The notes beneath the pieces are model-generated. The model did no database searches. It saw only the letters and a program-made list of their open reading frames with translations, and was not told the origin of the DNA. From the NCBI RefSeq assembly GCF_017873765.1, contig NZ_JAGGKP010000001.1:806001-870000 (forward strand): a stretch of 64,000 nucleotides of DNA, given 5' to 3'. Shown here in pieces: positions 1-8,333 of this stretch (positions are counted from its first letter, which is position 1; each line of letters starts with the position of its first letter). This DNA is from Paenibacillus sediminis. Its GTDB lineage: Bacteria > Bacillota > Bacilli > Paenibacillales > Paenibacillaceae. The translations under genes and the position numbers were made by a program.

Positions 1-1
1 A

Positions 2-289
2 TTGATCGAAAAGGGGAACGATCCGGCTGCTGTTTTCTTGTATACGCCTTTTTGTGGTACGTGTAAAATGACAGAAAGGATGCTGGAAGTGGTGGAGCAG
101 CTCATTTCAGAGGAGATTATTTACCGTGTCAACGTTAACATGACGCCAAATCTCGTAATGAGATATAAAATCAGCAGTGTTCCTTGTATTATGCTTTTTG
201 ATCAAAATCGCGATCATGATCCGAAGCTTCTCTACCAGATGAACTCAGTACAGCACCTATTGGCAGAGATAAGGGGCGTGATTGAATGA
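2..289 (+). CDS. Thioredoxin-family protein, probably cut at its N-terminus by the window edge
   Basis: Small cytosolic thiol-disulfide protein of the thioredoxin fold. The active-site motif C-G-T-C is visible at about residues 18-21 (FCGTCK), and a cis-proline segment (SVPCIM) follows at about residue 60, with an unusual extra cysteine right after the proline. Family members of this type have roughly ten more residues before the first strand, so the TTG at position 2 is probably internal and the true start lies outside the window. Its stop overlaps the start of the next gene (ATGA), so the two are translationally coupled. The substrate cannot be told from sequence. Confidence 0.85.
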   Translation: MIEKGNDPAAVFLYTPFCGTCKMTERMLEVVEQLISEEIIYRVNVNMTPNLVMRYKISSVPCIMLFDQNRDHDPKLLYQMNSVQHLLAEIRGVIE

Positions 290-1059
290 TTTCTATGGAT
301 CATATCACTTTACTTCGAGACAAACGACCTATTCTTGATGATGTCACCCTACAAATTGCTTCTGGCGAACATTGGGCGATCTTGGGTCGCAACGGCTCAG
401 GGAAAACGACACTGCTTGAAATGATGACAGGCTATTTGTTTCCGACACAAGGTAAGATTGAGGTGCTTGGCAATACGTACGGCAGTTGTGATGTTCGAGA
501 AGTACGTAAACAGATCGGATATATCAGTCAGTCTTTGCTTGAGAAATTAACACTTTCAGATCCGGTCTGGGAGGTTGTAGCGACGGGTGCTTTTGCATTT
601 TTACGATTCTATCAGACGATTCCTGATGAAGTAAAATTACAAGCGATGAACCTTCTCGCAGAGATGAATCTTGGACATGCTTCGAATAATCCGTTAGGGA
701 CACTTTCCCAAGGGGAGCGAAAAAAAGTAATGCTCGCTCGTTCGCTGATGGCTAATCCGCGTATCCTTATTATGGACGAACCATGTGCAGGATTAGATCT
801 GTTTGAACGTGAGAAAATGTTGGTTGAAATCGATCGTCTTCGTCAGCGTGACGTAACCGTTGTGTACGTTACCCATCACATCGAAGAAATTGTGCCTCTA
901 TTTACTCATGTCGCTCTTATTCGAGATGGCAAACTAGAGGCAGCAGGCCCCAAAAAAGAAGTATTAACAACAGAAACACTATTAAATACGTATGAAATTC
1001 CAGTTGATTTAGAATGGTCCGGAGATCGGCCGTGGATTAAAGTACGGAGTGGAGGTTAA
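286..1059 (+). CDS. ABC transporter ATP-binding protein (stand-alone ATPase)
   Basis: Nucleotide-binding subunit of an ABC system, 257 aa. Visible motifs in order: Walker A GRNGSGKTT at residues 34-42, signature LSQGE with the following ERKK around residue 143, Walker B ILIMDEP, D-loop GLDL, and switch histidine in VTHH. The start overlaps the preceding thioredoxin-like gene by four bases. A second ATG at 295 is possible. No membrane subunit lies beside it, so the transported substrate, or whether it transports at all, is unknown. It resembles the YlmA/ModF type of lone ATPases. That resemblance is from memory of the family, not a search. Confidence 0.88.
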   Translation: MISMDHITLLRDKRPILDDVTLQIASGEHWAILGRNGSGKTTLLEMMTGYLFPTQGKIEVLGNTYGSCDVREVRKQIGYISQSLLEKLTLSDPVWEVVATGAFAFLRFYQTIPDEVKLQAMNLLAEMNLGHASNNPLGTLSQGERKKVMLARSLMANPRILIMDEPCAGLDLFEREKMLVEIDRLRQRDVTVVYVTHHIEEIVPLFTHVALIRDGKLEAAGPKKEVLTTETLLNTYEIPVDLEWSGDRPWIKVRSGG

Positions 1060-1065
1060 CCTCAT

Positions 1066-2142
1066 TTGGATAATGAACAAATAACTAGTAATGACACCCG
1101 CGAAGGACATTCCAGATTTATATGTACTGCAAATCATGGATTTGCCCCTTACGCACAAGAAGAATTACGGCGTTTATTCGGAGCGGTCAAGAGCACGATG
1201 CTGATTTCAGGTGAAGTGTTCTTGGCAACACTCAATCGCTCAGCTGTGGAAGCAATAGAGCTCATTTCCGAGCATCCGCCCATTTTCCTTCGTCATATTC
1301 AGCCCGTTCAGTTTGAACAAGCGATTGTTAGTGATGAAGGAAATGATTCGCAGCAGCAAGCGCTCGAGGCGATGATTGCATTTCTATTAAACCGTAAAGA
1401 TACTTATGGACTAAGAACGACCGTACAAGTTCGAAAATCTGGAGACAGCCCATATGAAGGGAGTCCAGCTGAATTGAAACAATGGGTGCAGGAGCAGCTT
1501 GCTTCAGCAAATATGGAATTCGCCCTGCGCGATGCAGATGTGATCATTTCGATTTTTGTTTCAAAAGATAAATTGTTTGCAGGTGTTTCTTCGCCAGAAG
1601 ATAATTTATCCGATTGGAGCGGGGGAGCTATTCGTTTCCAAAAGGAAGAAGGACAAATTTCGAGGGCGAAATTCAAGCTGCTTGAAGTGGAGAAAACGTT
1701 TAACATAGATTTCACCAATTTCCGGAATGCGCTCGATATTGGAGCAGCACCTGGAGGATGGACGTCTTTTCTTATTGAACGCGGAATTCATGTGACAGCT
1801 GTCGACCCAGCAAAGATGCATCCATCGTTGATGGCTTCACCGCAACTTACTTATTTCAAGAAGAATGCAGCTGATGTAAAATTTAAAGAAAACCAGTTCG
1901 ATTTGCTCGTATGCGATATGAGCTGGAGTCCGAAGCTGATGGTTAAATTGGTTACGGATCTGCTATATGCGTTAGTGCCTGGGGGAACAGCTATTGTGAC
2001 CGTGAAATTACTGCACAAAAAACCGATGGCAGTTATTCGTGAGGTCATTCAAGAGTTTGAAGATGCACGTATGCAAATACAGAGAGCGAAGCAGCTTTTT
2101 CATAACCGCGACGAAATTACGTTATATATGATCAAATATTAA
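1066..2142 (+). CDS. RlmM-like SAM-dependent RNA methyltransferase (FtsJ/RrmJ fold)
   Basis: Predicted 2'-O-ribose methyltransferase acting on RNA, 358 aa, close to the length of E. coli RlmM, which methylates 23S rRNA. The C-terminal half has the SAM-binding motif DIGAAPGGW at about residues 222-230, the acidic VDPAK motif after strand 2, CDMSWSP after strand 4, and a VKLLHKKPM segment that aligns with the catalytic lysine region of RlmM. The N-terminal half probably corresponds to the RFM/THUMP RNA-binding part (AGFAPY-like HGFAPYAQEELRR near the start). TTG start with a GGAGG site at 1051-1055. The exact target nucleotide is inferred only from family resemblance. Confidence 0.8.
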   Translation: MDNEQITSNDTREGHSRFICTANHGFAPYAQEELRRLFGAVKSTMLISGEVFLATLNRSAVEAIELISEHPPIFLRHIQPVQFEQAIVSDEGNDSQQQALEAMIAFLLNRKDTYGLRTTVQVRKSGDSPYEGSPAELKQWVQEQLASANMEFALRDADVIISIFVSKDKLFAGVSSPEDNLSDWSGGAIRFQKEEGQISRAKFKLLEVEKTFNIDFTNFRNALDIGAAPGGWTSFLIERGIHVTAVDPAKMHPSLMASPQLTYFKKNAADVKFKENQFDLLVCDMSWSPKLMVKLVTDLLYALVPGGTAIVTVKLLHKKPMAVIREVIQEFEDARMQIQRAKQLFHNRDEITLYMIKY

Positions 2143-2212
2143 ATTTTATTAATGTAATTAAATATTTATATATTGAATATAAGAGCAGAATGATGAGAAT
2201 CAAAAATAATGC

Positions 2213-2242
2213 TTTACATTTTGTAAAAGCTTGATCTATAAT
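2213..2242 (+). promoter_or_regulatory. Sigma-A type promoter of the kinase/Tad-like locus, with an inverted repeat over the -35
   Basis: TTTACA (2213-2218) and TATAAT (2237-2242) are separated by 18 bases, a near-consensus housekeeping promoter that would start transcription near 2249. An inverted repeat TTTACA-TTT-TGTAAA covers 2213-2227 and so includes the whole -35 box. This is a plausible operator, although no cognate regulator is identifiable. Confidence 0.7.
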
Positions 2243-2248
2243 GATTCC

Positions 2249-2352
2249 AAAATTATACAGACGATGATAAAAGGGAAAGCATCCCGAAGAAATGTAACGT
2301 TCAGTGCATAGTGCTGAACGACGATACAACTTCGGGTGCTTTCTTTTTTTTG
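2249..2352 (+). ncRNA. Structured leader RNA with intrinsic terminator upstream of the kinase gene (class not recognised)
   Basis: A roughly 100-nt transcript is expected between the promoter and the kinase start. Bases 2275-2289 pair with 2330-2343 (GAAAGCA, bulged U, CCCGAAG with CTTCGGGTGCTTTC), followed by eight T residues at 2344-2351, i.e. an intrinsic terminator. The large loop holds a second perfect 10-bp hairpin (2298-2307 with 2311-2320, three-base loop). The internal loop between the stems can form a further UGUA/UACA pairing (2293-2296 with 2325-2328). The layout suggests an attenuator or riboswitch-like element. It does not match the c-di-GMP, c-di-AMP, T-box, SAM, TPP or lysine leader consensus sequences that I know. 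Confidence 0.6.
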
Positions 2353-2370
2353 CTTAAAGAAGGAGGTGTC

Positions 2371-3837
2371 ATGTTGAAAAATCCATCTAAATTAGCACAA
2401 GGGATGCTTCTGGGAGATCGCTACCGAATTACTAAGCAAATTGGAACTGGGGGCATGAGTCATGTGTTTGCCGCGGAAGATATGAAGCTGCCTGGGAAGG
2501 TATGGGCTGTAAAGGAAAGCGTATCTACACCAGATCTCTATCACAGAGTCCAGGATGAAGCGCAAATGCTCATTACGTTAAAACATTCGAAATTGCCCCA
2601 AATTATCGATTTTTTTCCGCCAGATGAGGATGGTTATACGTATCTCGTCATGGATTTTATAGAAGGGGTGACACTGACTCAATATTTACAGAACTTTCGT
2701 GATAAAGGGTCCGTACAGTTGATTGTTCATTTCATCGATCAGATCTGCGAGGTGCTTCAATATTTGCATACCCATGAACCACCGATTGTCTTTCGCGATT
2801 TGAAGCCTTCTAATGTGATGATCACTCCTTCAGAGGAAATTCGGCTGATTGATTTTGGGATTGCACGGAATTACAAACAAGAGCAGCACGAAGACACAGT
2901 AAAGCTCGGAACGTTAGGTTTTGCGGCTCCAGAGCAATATGGCGGCAGTCAAAGCGACCCGAGGTCCGATTTGTATGGTTTAGGTGCTATGATGCTGTTC
3001 ATTGCTACAGAAGGCACTTATACAGAATGGGTCAACGGCACAGATAGGTTTATTCGCAAAGATTGGCCGAGCTATCTGCTCCCAGTTATTCGCAAGCTGC
3101 TGGAATATGATCCGGACGACCGATATCAGTCCGCATTAGAGGTTAGGTCAGCTCTTCAAGATCCTAATCAAGTTGCTGCAAAACATAGGAGAATCGTACC
3201 CGCAGGCACACAGGTAGTCGCTGTCATAGGAGTAACTCACGGTGTAGGGACAACTCATACGGCTGTTGCCATCGCACATTTCTTATCTCGGCAATATTCA
3301 AAGGTTGCGATTGCTGAGCTGGGCGGTAAATCACAGGCCTTCTATCGAATTCAGCAAATTGTCGAGGATGCAGGAGATTTCAGGCTCATTAGCCGTCAAT
3401 TTGAGATCGATGATATTCATTATTGGAGGCAAGTAGGGGCAGGGGACATTCTGTCCTTATTAGGAGGCGAGTACAGCTTTATTGTTCTAGACTTAGGGGC
3501 TTACGAGGATAACGAGCTTTTTGAAGAATTTTTAAGGTCTAATATTCCGATCGTTGTGGGCTCAGGCGCCGAATGGCGGCAGCAAGATATGATCTTATTT
3601 TCAAAGGCGTTAAGCACTCATTCGCAGCATAAATGGAATTACTGTATGCCGCTCGCACCATCGAAAGCTGTTCAGCGGTTGAAGAAGGAGCTTAGCAATC
3701 AGCGTGTATACGGTCTGCCGCTGCACCTGGATCCTTTTGACCAGGATGATGCGATGGACGAAGCTTTGGGTGAAATATTTAAAGGATACCTTCCATCTTC
3801 AGTGAAGCGTAGACGGTTTTGGTTTTCGGCAAAATGA
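2371..3837 (+). CDS. Serine/threonine protein kinase fused to a TadZ/MinD-like domain
   Basis: Cytosolic eukaryotic-like kinase, 488 aa from the ATG at 2371, which has an AAGGAGGTG ribosome site. An upstream GTG at 2311 lies inside the leader hairpin and is rejected. Kinase motifs: glycine loop GTGGMSHVF (25-33), catalytic Lys48 in AVKES, FRDLKPSN in place of HRD at about 141, DFG at 161, and AAPEQYG near 186. There is no transmembrane helix or PASTA repeat, unlike PrkC. From about residue 280 a MinD/ParA-like fold begins with GVTHGVGTTHT, a Walker A in which the usual GK[ST] lysine is missing, as in some CpaE/TadZ proteins. It leads the pilus-like operon, so it may regulate assembly by phosphorylation; that is inference. 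Confidence 0.85.
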   Translation: MLKNPSKLAQGMLLGDRYRITKQIGTGGMSHVFAAEDMKLPGKVWAVKESVSTPDLYHRVQDEAQMLITLKHSKLPQIIDFFPPDEDGYTYLVMDFIEGVTLTQYLQNFRDKGSVQLIVHFIDQICEVLQYLHTHEPPIVFRDLKPSNVMITPSEEIRLIDFGIARNYKQEQHEDTVKLGTLGFAAPEQYGGSQSDPRSDLYGLGAMMLFIATEGTYTEWVNGTDRFIRKDWPSYLLPVIRKLLEYDPDDRYQSALEVRSALQDPNQVAAKHRRIVPAGTQVVAVIGVTHGVGTTHTAVAIAHFLSRQYSKVAIAELGGKSQAFYRIQQIVEDAGDFRLISRQFEIDDIHYWRQVGAGDILSLLGGEYSFIVLDLGAYEDNELFEEFLRSNIPIVVGSGAEWRQQDMILFSKALSTHSQHKWNYCMPLAPSKAVQRLKKELSNQRVYGLPLHLDPFDQDDAMDEALGEIFKGYLPSSVKRRRFWFSAK

Positions 3838-3867
3838 TGAAAGACATGCCAAGAAAGGATAATGATC

Positions 3868-4866
3868 ATGTCAAAAATAAGACAGCGCACAAAACATTTA
3901 ATATACGCGGGACTCATTGGAGCTGCGATCGTAGCATTATTTTTTGCCGGGTACATCATTTACAGCTTGATGCATGCCCATAATATCAAAGAATCGATAA
4001 GACAGCAGTATGAGGGTGAGATTGAGGCGATGAAGCAAGCGGAAGAGCAGCAACGTCAGTCATTAGTTGATGTATGGGTTCCAGTTCGTAATATGAATTC
4101 AGGGGAATATATCAAACAAAGTGACTTACAGGCGATACAGCTGCCTAGAGCTAGCGTACCTGATAATCGAGTACTGAAGCGAGAGGATTTAGTAGGGAAA
4201 GTGTTAAAAATTGAACTTCATAAACAGACACTGATCACTAAGTCTATGATTTTCGCTGAAGAACCGACCCCTGCAGATCTTCGTAACCGAGAATTAAGCT
4301 CGATTGGACTTCCTTCTGATTTGAAAAATAACGATGTCATTGATATCCGTATTCAATTTCCTACGGGTCAAGACTATATCGTTTTATCTAAGAAAAAGAT
4401 TGATAAGCTCGCATCTCCGACGATGTGGATTCAGATGAATGAAACGGAAATTTTATTGCTCTCAAGTGCTTTGGTTGATGCCTATTTGCACAAAGCAACA
4501 TTGTACGCTCTTACCTATGTCGAGCCACAAATGCAGGATGAAGCGATTCCGACTTATCCAGCGAATGAGGAAGTGCAGAGACTTCTTAACAGTGATCCGA
4601 ACATCGTGAAGAAAGCGGAGCAATATTTATCAAAGCAGATACGTGAACAATTAGAAGATGACTTGGAAGCACAGATGCCTGTATATAATGCTCCTTCTAG
4701 TGTCGTCACTCCTGAACAATCACAAGCGGCGCAATCAGTACAACAAGACAATCTTCCTTCCACATCTATGGAAACAGGGGAGCAGGGTCTTATATTTAAG
4801 GACCAGTCTGTTCATGAGCAAGAAGCAGTGGAACAGATGACGGGTGTCGGAGGGGAAGCAGAATGA
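3868..4866 (+). CDS. CpaB/FlgA-like SAF-domain membrane protein
   Basis: Short cytoplasmic N-terminus, one transmembrane helix (about residues 12-32), a charged coil, then a SAF domain beginning near VDVWVPVRNMNSGEYIKQSDL, the pattern shared by CpaB/RcpC pilus proteins and FlgA chaperones. After about residue 240 the protein becomes low-complexity and Gln/Glu/Ser-rich. In Tad systems CpaB is a periplasmic assembly factor; in a Gram-positive it would sit outside the membrane facing the wall. ATG codons at 3862 and 3868 are both possible; the second has better spacing from AAAGG. It overlaps the next gene by four bases, so translation is coupled. Confidence 0.75.
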   Translation: MSKIRQRTKHLIYAGLIGAAIVALFFAGYIIYSLMHAHNIKESIRQQYEGEIEAMKQAEEQQRQSLVDVWVPVRNMNSGEYIKQSDLQAIQLPRASVPDNRVLKREDLVGKVLKIELHKQTLITKSMIFAEEPTPADLRNRELSSIGLPSDLKNNDVIDIRIQFPTGQDYIVLSKKKIDKLASPTMWIQMNETEILLLSSALVDAYLHKATLYALTYVEPQMQDEAIPTYPANEEVQRLLNSDPNIVKKAEQYLSKQIREQLEDDLEAQMPVYNAPSSVVTPEQSQAAQSVQQDNLPSTSMETGEQGLIFKDQSVHEQEAVEQMTGVGGEAE

Positions 4867-5603
4867 AGCGATGGCTGTTTGCAGGCATTTGTGACAAAAG
4901 TGATTTCATTCTGTATGTGAGTAAAATATTGGCGTCTGCCGGTCATAAGGTACTTGTCGTCGATGCTACAGCTCGGCAGAAGTACATATACAGCATCGGA
5001 AGTGTGGATTCATACATGAGCATCACACAATTTTCAGGCTTCGATGTGGCGATCAGCTTTCAGTCAAATACTCATTTGGAACAATATTTATCTGAGGAAG
5101 AAGCGGGGATTGAACAGTACGACTATGTGCTATATGACATCGACATCGTCAGCTTTTGTTCAGAGGTTTGCTGGCAAGAGGCAGAAGGTCGGATTTGGCT
5201 GACTACGTTTGAGAGGTATTGCGTGGAGAAAAGCGCTGCGTGGTTTGAACAATTGCTCAGTGAATACAGCGGTCTGCAATCATTAAGCCCTGCATTAAAG
5301 TTCAATCAAGTGTATCTGAACACGGTAGACTGGCATTTTGAAGAAACGTATATTCATTCTTTTGTAGAGCATCTCCCATTTGAGTGGGACACAGATGCGG
5401 AGCAAGTTGTAATACCTTGGGATGAAATGAATTATGCCATTAAGCTCGAGAATGAGTACAACAGAACATTAAGAATGAAGCAGTTATCCCATTCATATTT
5501 GCGTGGGCTTAGTGCACTAATTTGTCATTTGTCCAATATTCAGGTAACAGACATTAAACGCGCGATTAAGGTTTCCAAGCGTGCGGGAAGGGGAAGTTCA
5601 TGA
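4863..5603 (+). CDS. TadZ/CpaE-like protein lacking a P-loop
   Basis: A 246-aa soluble protein whose first strand and helix (RWLFAGICDKSDFILYVSKIL then HKVLVVDA) look like the start of a MinD/ParA fold. The loop carries no GKT/S, so nucleotide binding in the ordinary way is unlikely. DYVLYDID further on resembles the Walker B-type strand of the same fold. Location between a CpaB-like gene and another MinD-like gene in front of the TadA ATPase is the position TadZ occupies in Tad operons. Overlaps neighbours by four bases at both ends. The TadZ assignment is structural guesswork from the order of secondary elements plus context. Confidence 0.55.
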   Translation: MKRWLFAGICDKSDFILYVSKILASAGHKVLVVDATARQKYIYSIGSVDSYMSITQFSGFDVAISFQSNTHLEQYLSEEEAGIEQYDYVLYDIDIVSFCSEVCWQEAEGRIWLTTFERYCVEKSAAWFEQLLSEYSGLQSLSPALKFNQVYLNTVDWHFEETYIHSFVEHLPFEWDTDAEQVVIPWDEMNYAIKLENEYNRTLRMKQLSHSYLRGLSALICHLSNIQVTDIKRAIKVSKRAGRGSS

Positions 5604-6436
5604 GTAAAGTATTGTTTTGGAGTCCAGTACAAGGCAGTGTTGATTCAGCATATTATATGTCGGCTGTCTCTATGATGATTAGTCTTGAGTATCGACTACG
5701 GTTGCTCGTAGGCCATACAGGAACACAAGGGTCAAGTATTGAGGAAGCTTTGACGCTTAAGGATTCACTGTATGATTCGGCGTTGCTATCGTTTCGAGAC
5801 AGCGGGGTCGATGCGCTTGCAAGGCTTTGGATGAGTCACAAGCTAACAAAGGATAATATTGCCGATTATATGCATTCTCTTCTTCCAGAAAGGTTGGATT
5901 TGTTAACCGGCGGAGGGCAAGGGACTTCTAACCATGTATATGACAGTGAACAATTGATCCAATCTATATTACATACAGCAGGTCACTACTACGATTTACT
6001 TATGATTGATCATTCACCTAGTACGATTTCGGCTTCCACAACTGTATTTCGTGAGGCAGACTTAATCGTTGCTTGTTTACCTCAGAACATGCGGGTACTC
6101 GAATCATTCTTTTCTCAAAATAGTTGGCCAGAAGCAATGCATGGTAAACCTTATATTGTTCTTATCAGCAACTATGATGCTGAGTCGAATAGCAATTTAC
6201 AAAATATAAAACGGCGCTTCCGATTTAAAGGTGCGATATTCGGTATTCCTTACAATACTCAGTTTATGGACGCTTGGAATGATCGTGATTTGGTCTCTTT
6301 CTTTAAGCGGAATTATCGGATGGAGAAGAGAGATTCAATTGGTAATTTTATGTGCAGTATAAGGAATTTGGGTAAAGGTATGATTGAAATGCTAGGGATG
6401 GAAGTTACTCTGAGGCAGTTTGAGAAGGGGGCGTAA
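5600..6436 (+). CDS. TadZ/CpaE-like MinD-type protein with degenerate Walker A
   Basis: A 278-aa soluble protein beginning VLFWSPVQGSVDSAYYMSAV. Its spacing matches a deviant Walker A (xxxGGVGKT), but lysine and threonine are replaced, so ATPase activity is doubtful. LLMIDHSPST near residue 135 fits the Walker A-prime/Walker B strand of MinD-like proteins, and ADLIVACLPQN resembles the conserved strand that follows. It is the third MinD-like domain in a row in this operon, after the kinase C-terminus and the preceding gene. Likely role: a cytoplasmic localisation or regulatory partner of the TadA ATPase, as TadZ is in other bacteria. This is inference. Confidence 0.6.
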   Translation: MSKVLFWSPVQGSVDSAYYMSAVSMMISLEYRLRLLVGHTGTQGSSIEEALTLKDSLYDSALLSFRDSGVDALARLWMSHKLTKDNIADYMHSLLPERLDLLTGGGQGTSNHVYDSEQLIQSILHTAGHYYDLLMIDHSPSTISASTTVFREADLIVACLPQNMRVLESFFSQNSWPEAMHGKPYIVLISNYDAESNSNLQNIKRRFRFKGAIFGIPYNTQFMDAWNDRDLVSFFKRNYRMEKRDSIGNFMCSIRNLGKGMIEMLGMEVTLRQFEKGA

Positions 6437-6440
6437 ATGA

Positions 6441-8333
6441 TTGGCGGATATAGCTAACCTGCTCCTAATCTTTCTCATTCTCCTTACAGGAGCATGTCTA
6501 TTGTTTCTGTTATTCCGTCAAACGGCTAGTTCTTCCTCTGAACAACGTGATCCTCACATTTCGTATTCTTTAGACACTATGACATCATACATCAAAGAAA
6601 CGCTCCATGAACTTAGTCATAATCAATTGACGGATCTTGGGTTACATGAGGAAGAATATAGACGGAGATTGAATAAACGGTCCGAGTTAAGGCGCGCTTT
6701 AAAGGGGTGTATTTCTGGAGATGTTCATGACAAACGGTATGTTAAGGAGTTTATTTCTGGTTTACTTCGAAAGTCATATGGGCTTAACGAGCAAAACATT
6801 CATTTTGCCATTCCTTTCGAGGATATCAATGCATTAACGGATCAGGATAAATTTGAAATTATATTTTACATCTATCAGCAGCAATATCAATACGATGCAC
6901 TTACGAAGCTAATTGATAAGTACAAGCTAGATCAATTAAAGAAGTCTTCGCCCTTCGAAGATCAGCCTTCGTACGTTGTGACTAAAGAAGAGATCGACCA
7001 TATTTTTCAAAAGGAATACCGTCCTCTTCAGTTTGAAGAGAAAGTGCAAATCGTAGTGCAGCGTATATATCAGCATTACAAAGGATTCTCGGTTGTGGAT
7101 GACATACGCGATCAGCGCATCGATGGTGTCAGCGGAGGGGTCAACGGTATACCAGGTGAAACAGCTTGGTCGCAAGGTGATTTAGCGCTTTACACGAAGC
7201 AAATGATCCATCCCGATCAATTGCCTGCAAGAGGATGCGATAGCGTGTGGATATTTTTTAAAGGCAAATCCATTCATTTATCGTTCTTGTCTTTCGGTAC
7301 AGATCTAGAGCTAAAGCGTGTTTGTCAAAACATTTATAAATACAATCACCCTGGTCAGTTGTCGGAAGCGAACGGCTATAAAGTGAATGAAATGAAGGAT
7401 GGTTCGCGCGTCGTCGTTGTTAGACCGCCATTTGCGGAATCATGGGCATTTTTTGTGCGGAAATTTGATGTCCCCAATGCTTCCTTAGAGCAGTTAATTA
7501 GTGACAACAATTCAGAGCTTCCAATAGCACTCCTTACGTTCCTTATGAAAGGCAGCCGGATTACGGCAATTACAGGCGCTCAAGGATCAGGAAAAACGAC
7601 ACTTCTCATGGCCATGGTCAAACATATTTACGCATCCTACACACTTCGCGTGCAAGAGATGGCTTTTGAGCTCCATCTTCGAAATATTTACAGTAGACGG
7701 AATATTTTAAGTTTTCGGGAGACCGAAAATGTGACAGGTCAGCAAGGACTAGATGTGCAGAAGAAAACTGACGGAACCGTCAATATTTTGGGAGAAGTAG
7801 CTACGGATGAGGTCGCTGCATGGATGATTCAAATGTCACAAGTCGCCAGTTTATTTACGATTTTTACGCATCATGCTAAGACGTTTCGCGATTTGATTCA
7901 TTCATTGCGAAATTCACTGCTTAAGACAGGAATGTTCCATGACGAAATGATTGCAGAGCAGCAGGTCGTTAATGTCATTAACTTTGATGTCCACCTGAAG
8001 CGGGACGCTAATGGTCAGAGGTATATCGAACGAATAACCGAGTGTATTCCACGTATAGAGGAGCAGTTTACGCCGTTTATAAATCAAGGAGGAACACTTA
8101 AGCAAATGATGGGGCAGTTCATGGAAGTGAGCTCGGAATTTTTTCGTAGATCAGTTCATCGTTCTGCCTTTGAATCTCGAAACATTGTCGAATATCGGAA
8201 CGGCCAGTATGTTGCGGTCAATCGAATTTCTGACGGAAATGTATCACAGATGGCTGAACAGATGACTTCAGACGATGCTAGATTGTTTAGGCAATTTGTG
8301 CACAAGTATTGGGGTGAAACGAATGAAGCTTAG
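6441..8333 (+). CDS. TadA/CpaF-type secretion ATPase with an N-terminal membrane anchor
   Basis: Hexameric type II/IV secretion superfamily ATPase expected to power pilus or pseudopilus assembly, 630 aa. Walker A GAQGSGKTT lies near residues 378-386, the Walker B-like segment VNILGEVATDE near 447, and the histidine-box segment TIFTHHAKT shortly after, as in CpaF/TadA. The first 25 residues form a hydrophobic helix, which is unusual because TadA proteins are normally soluble. TTG start, chosen because the ATG at 6437 runs straight into a stop and GAGAAGGGGG lies at a good distance. The 3' end overlaps the following membrane gene by 11 bases. Confidence 0.87.
   Translation: MADIANLLLIFLILLTGACLLFLLFRQTASSSSEQRDPHISYSLDTMTSYIKETLHELSHNQLTDLGLHEEEYRRRLNKRSELRRALKGCISGDVHDKRYVKEFISGLLRKSYGLNEQNIHFAIPFEDINALTDQDKFEIIFYIYQQQYQYDALTKLIDKYKLDQLKKSSPFEDQPSYVVTKEEIDHIFQKEYRPLQFEEKVQIVVQRIYQHYKGFSVVDDIRDQRIDGVSGGVNGIPGETAWSQGDLALYTKQMIHPDQLPARGCDSVWIFFKGKSIHLSFLSFGTDLELKRVCQNIYKYNHPGQLSEANGYKVNEMKDGSRVVVVRPPFAESWAFFVRKFDVPNASLEQLISDNNSELPIALLTFLMKGSRITAITGAQGSGKTTLLMAMVKHIYASYTLRVQEMAFELHLRNIYSRRNILSFRETENVTGQQGLDVQKKTDGTVNILGEVATDEVAAWMIQMSQVASLFTIFTHHAKTFRDLIHSLRNSLLKTGMFHDEMIAEQQVVNVINFDVHLKRDANGQRYIERITECIPRIEEQFTPFINQGGTLKQMMGQFMEVSSEFFRRSVHRSAFESRNIVEYRNGQYVAVNRISDGNVSQMAEQMTSDDARLFRQFVHKYWGETNEA

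Noticed and set aside
2311..2370. Extension of the kinase gene to a GTG at 2311
   Set aside because: It lies in the leader hairpin and terminator; ATG 2371 has an ideal AAGGAGGTG.
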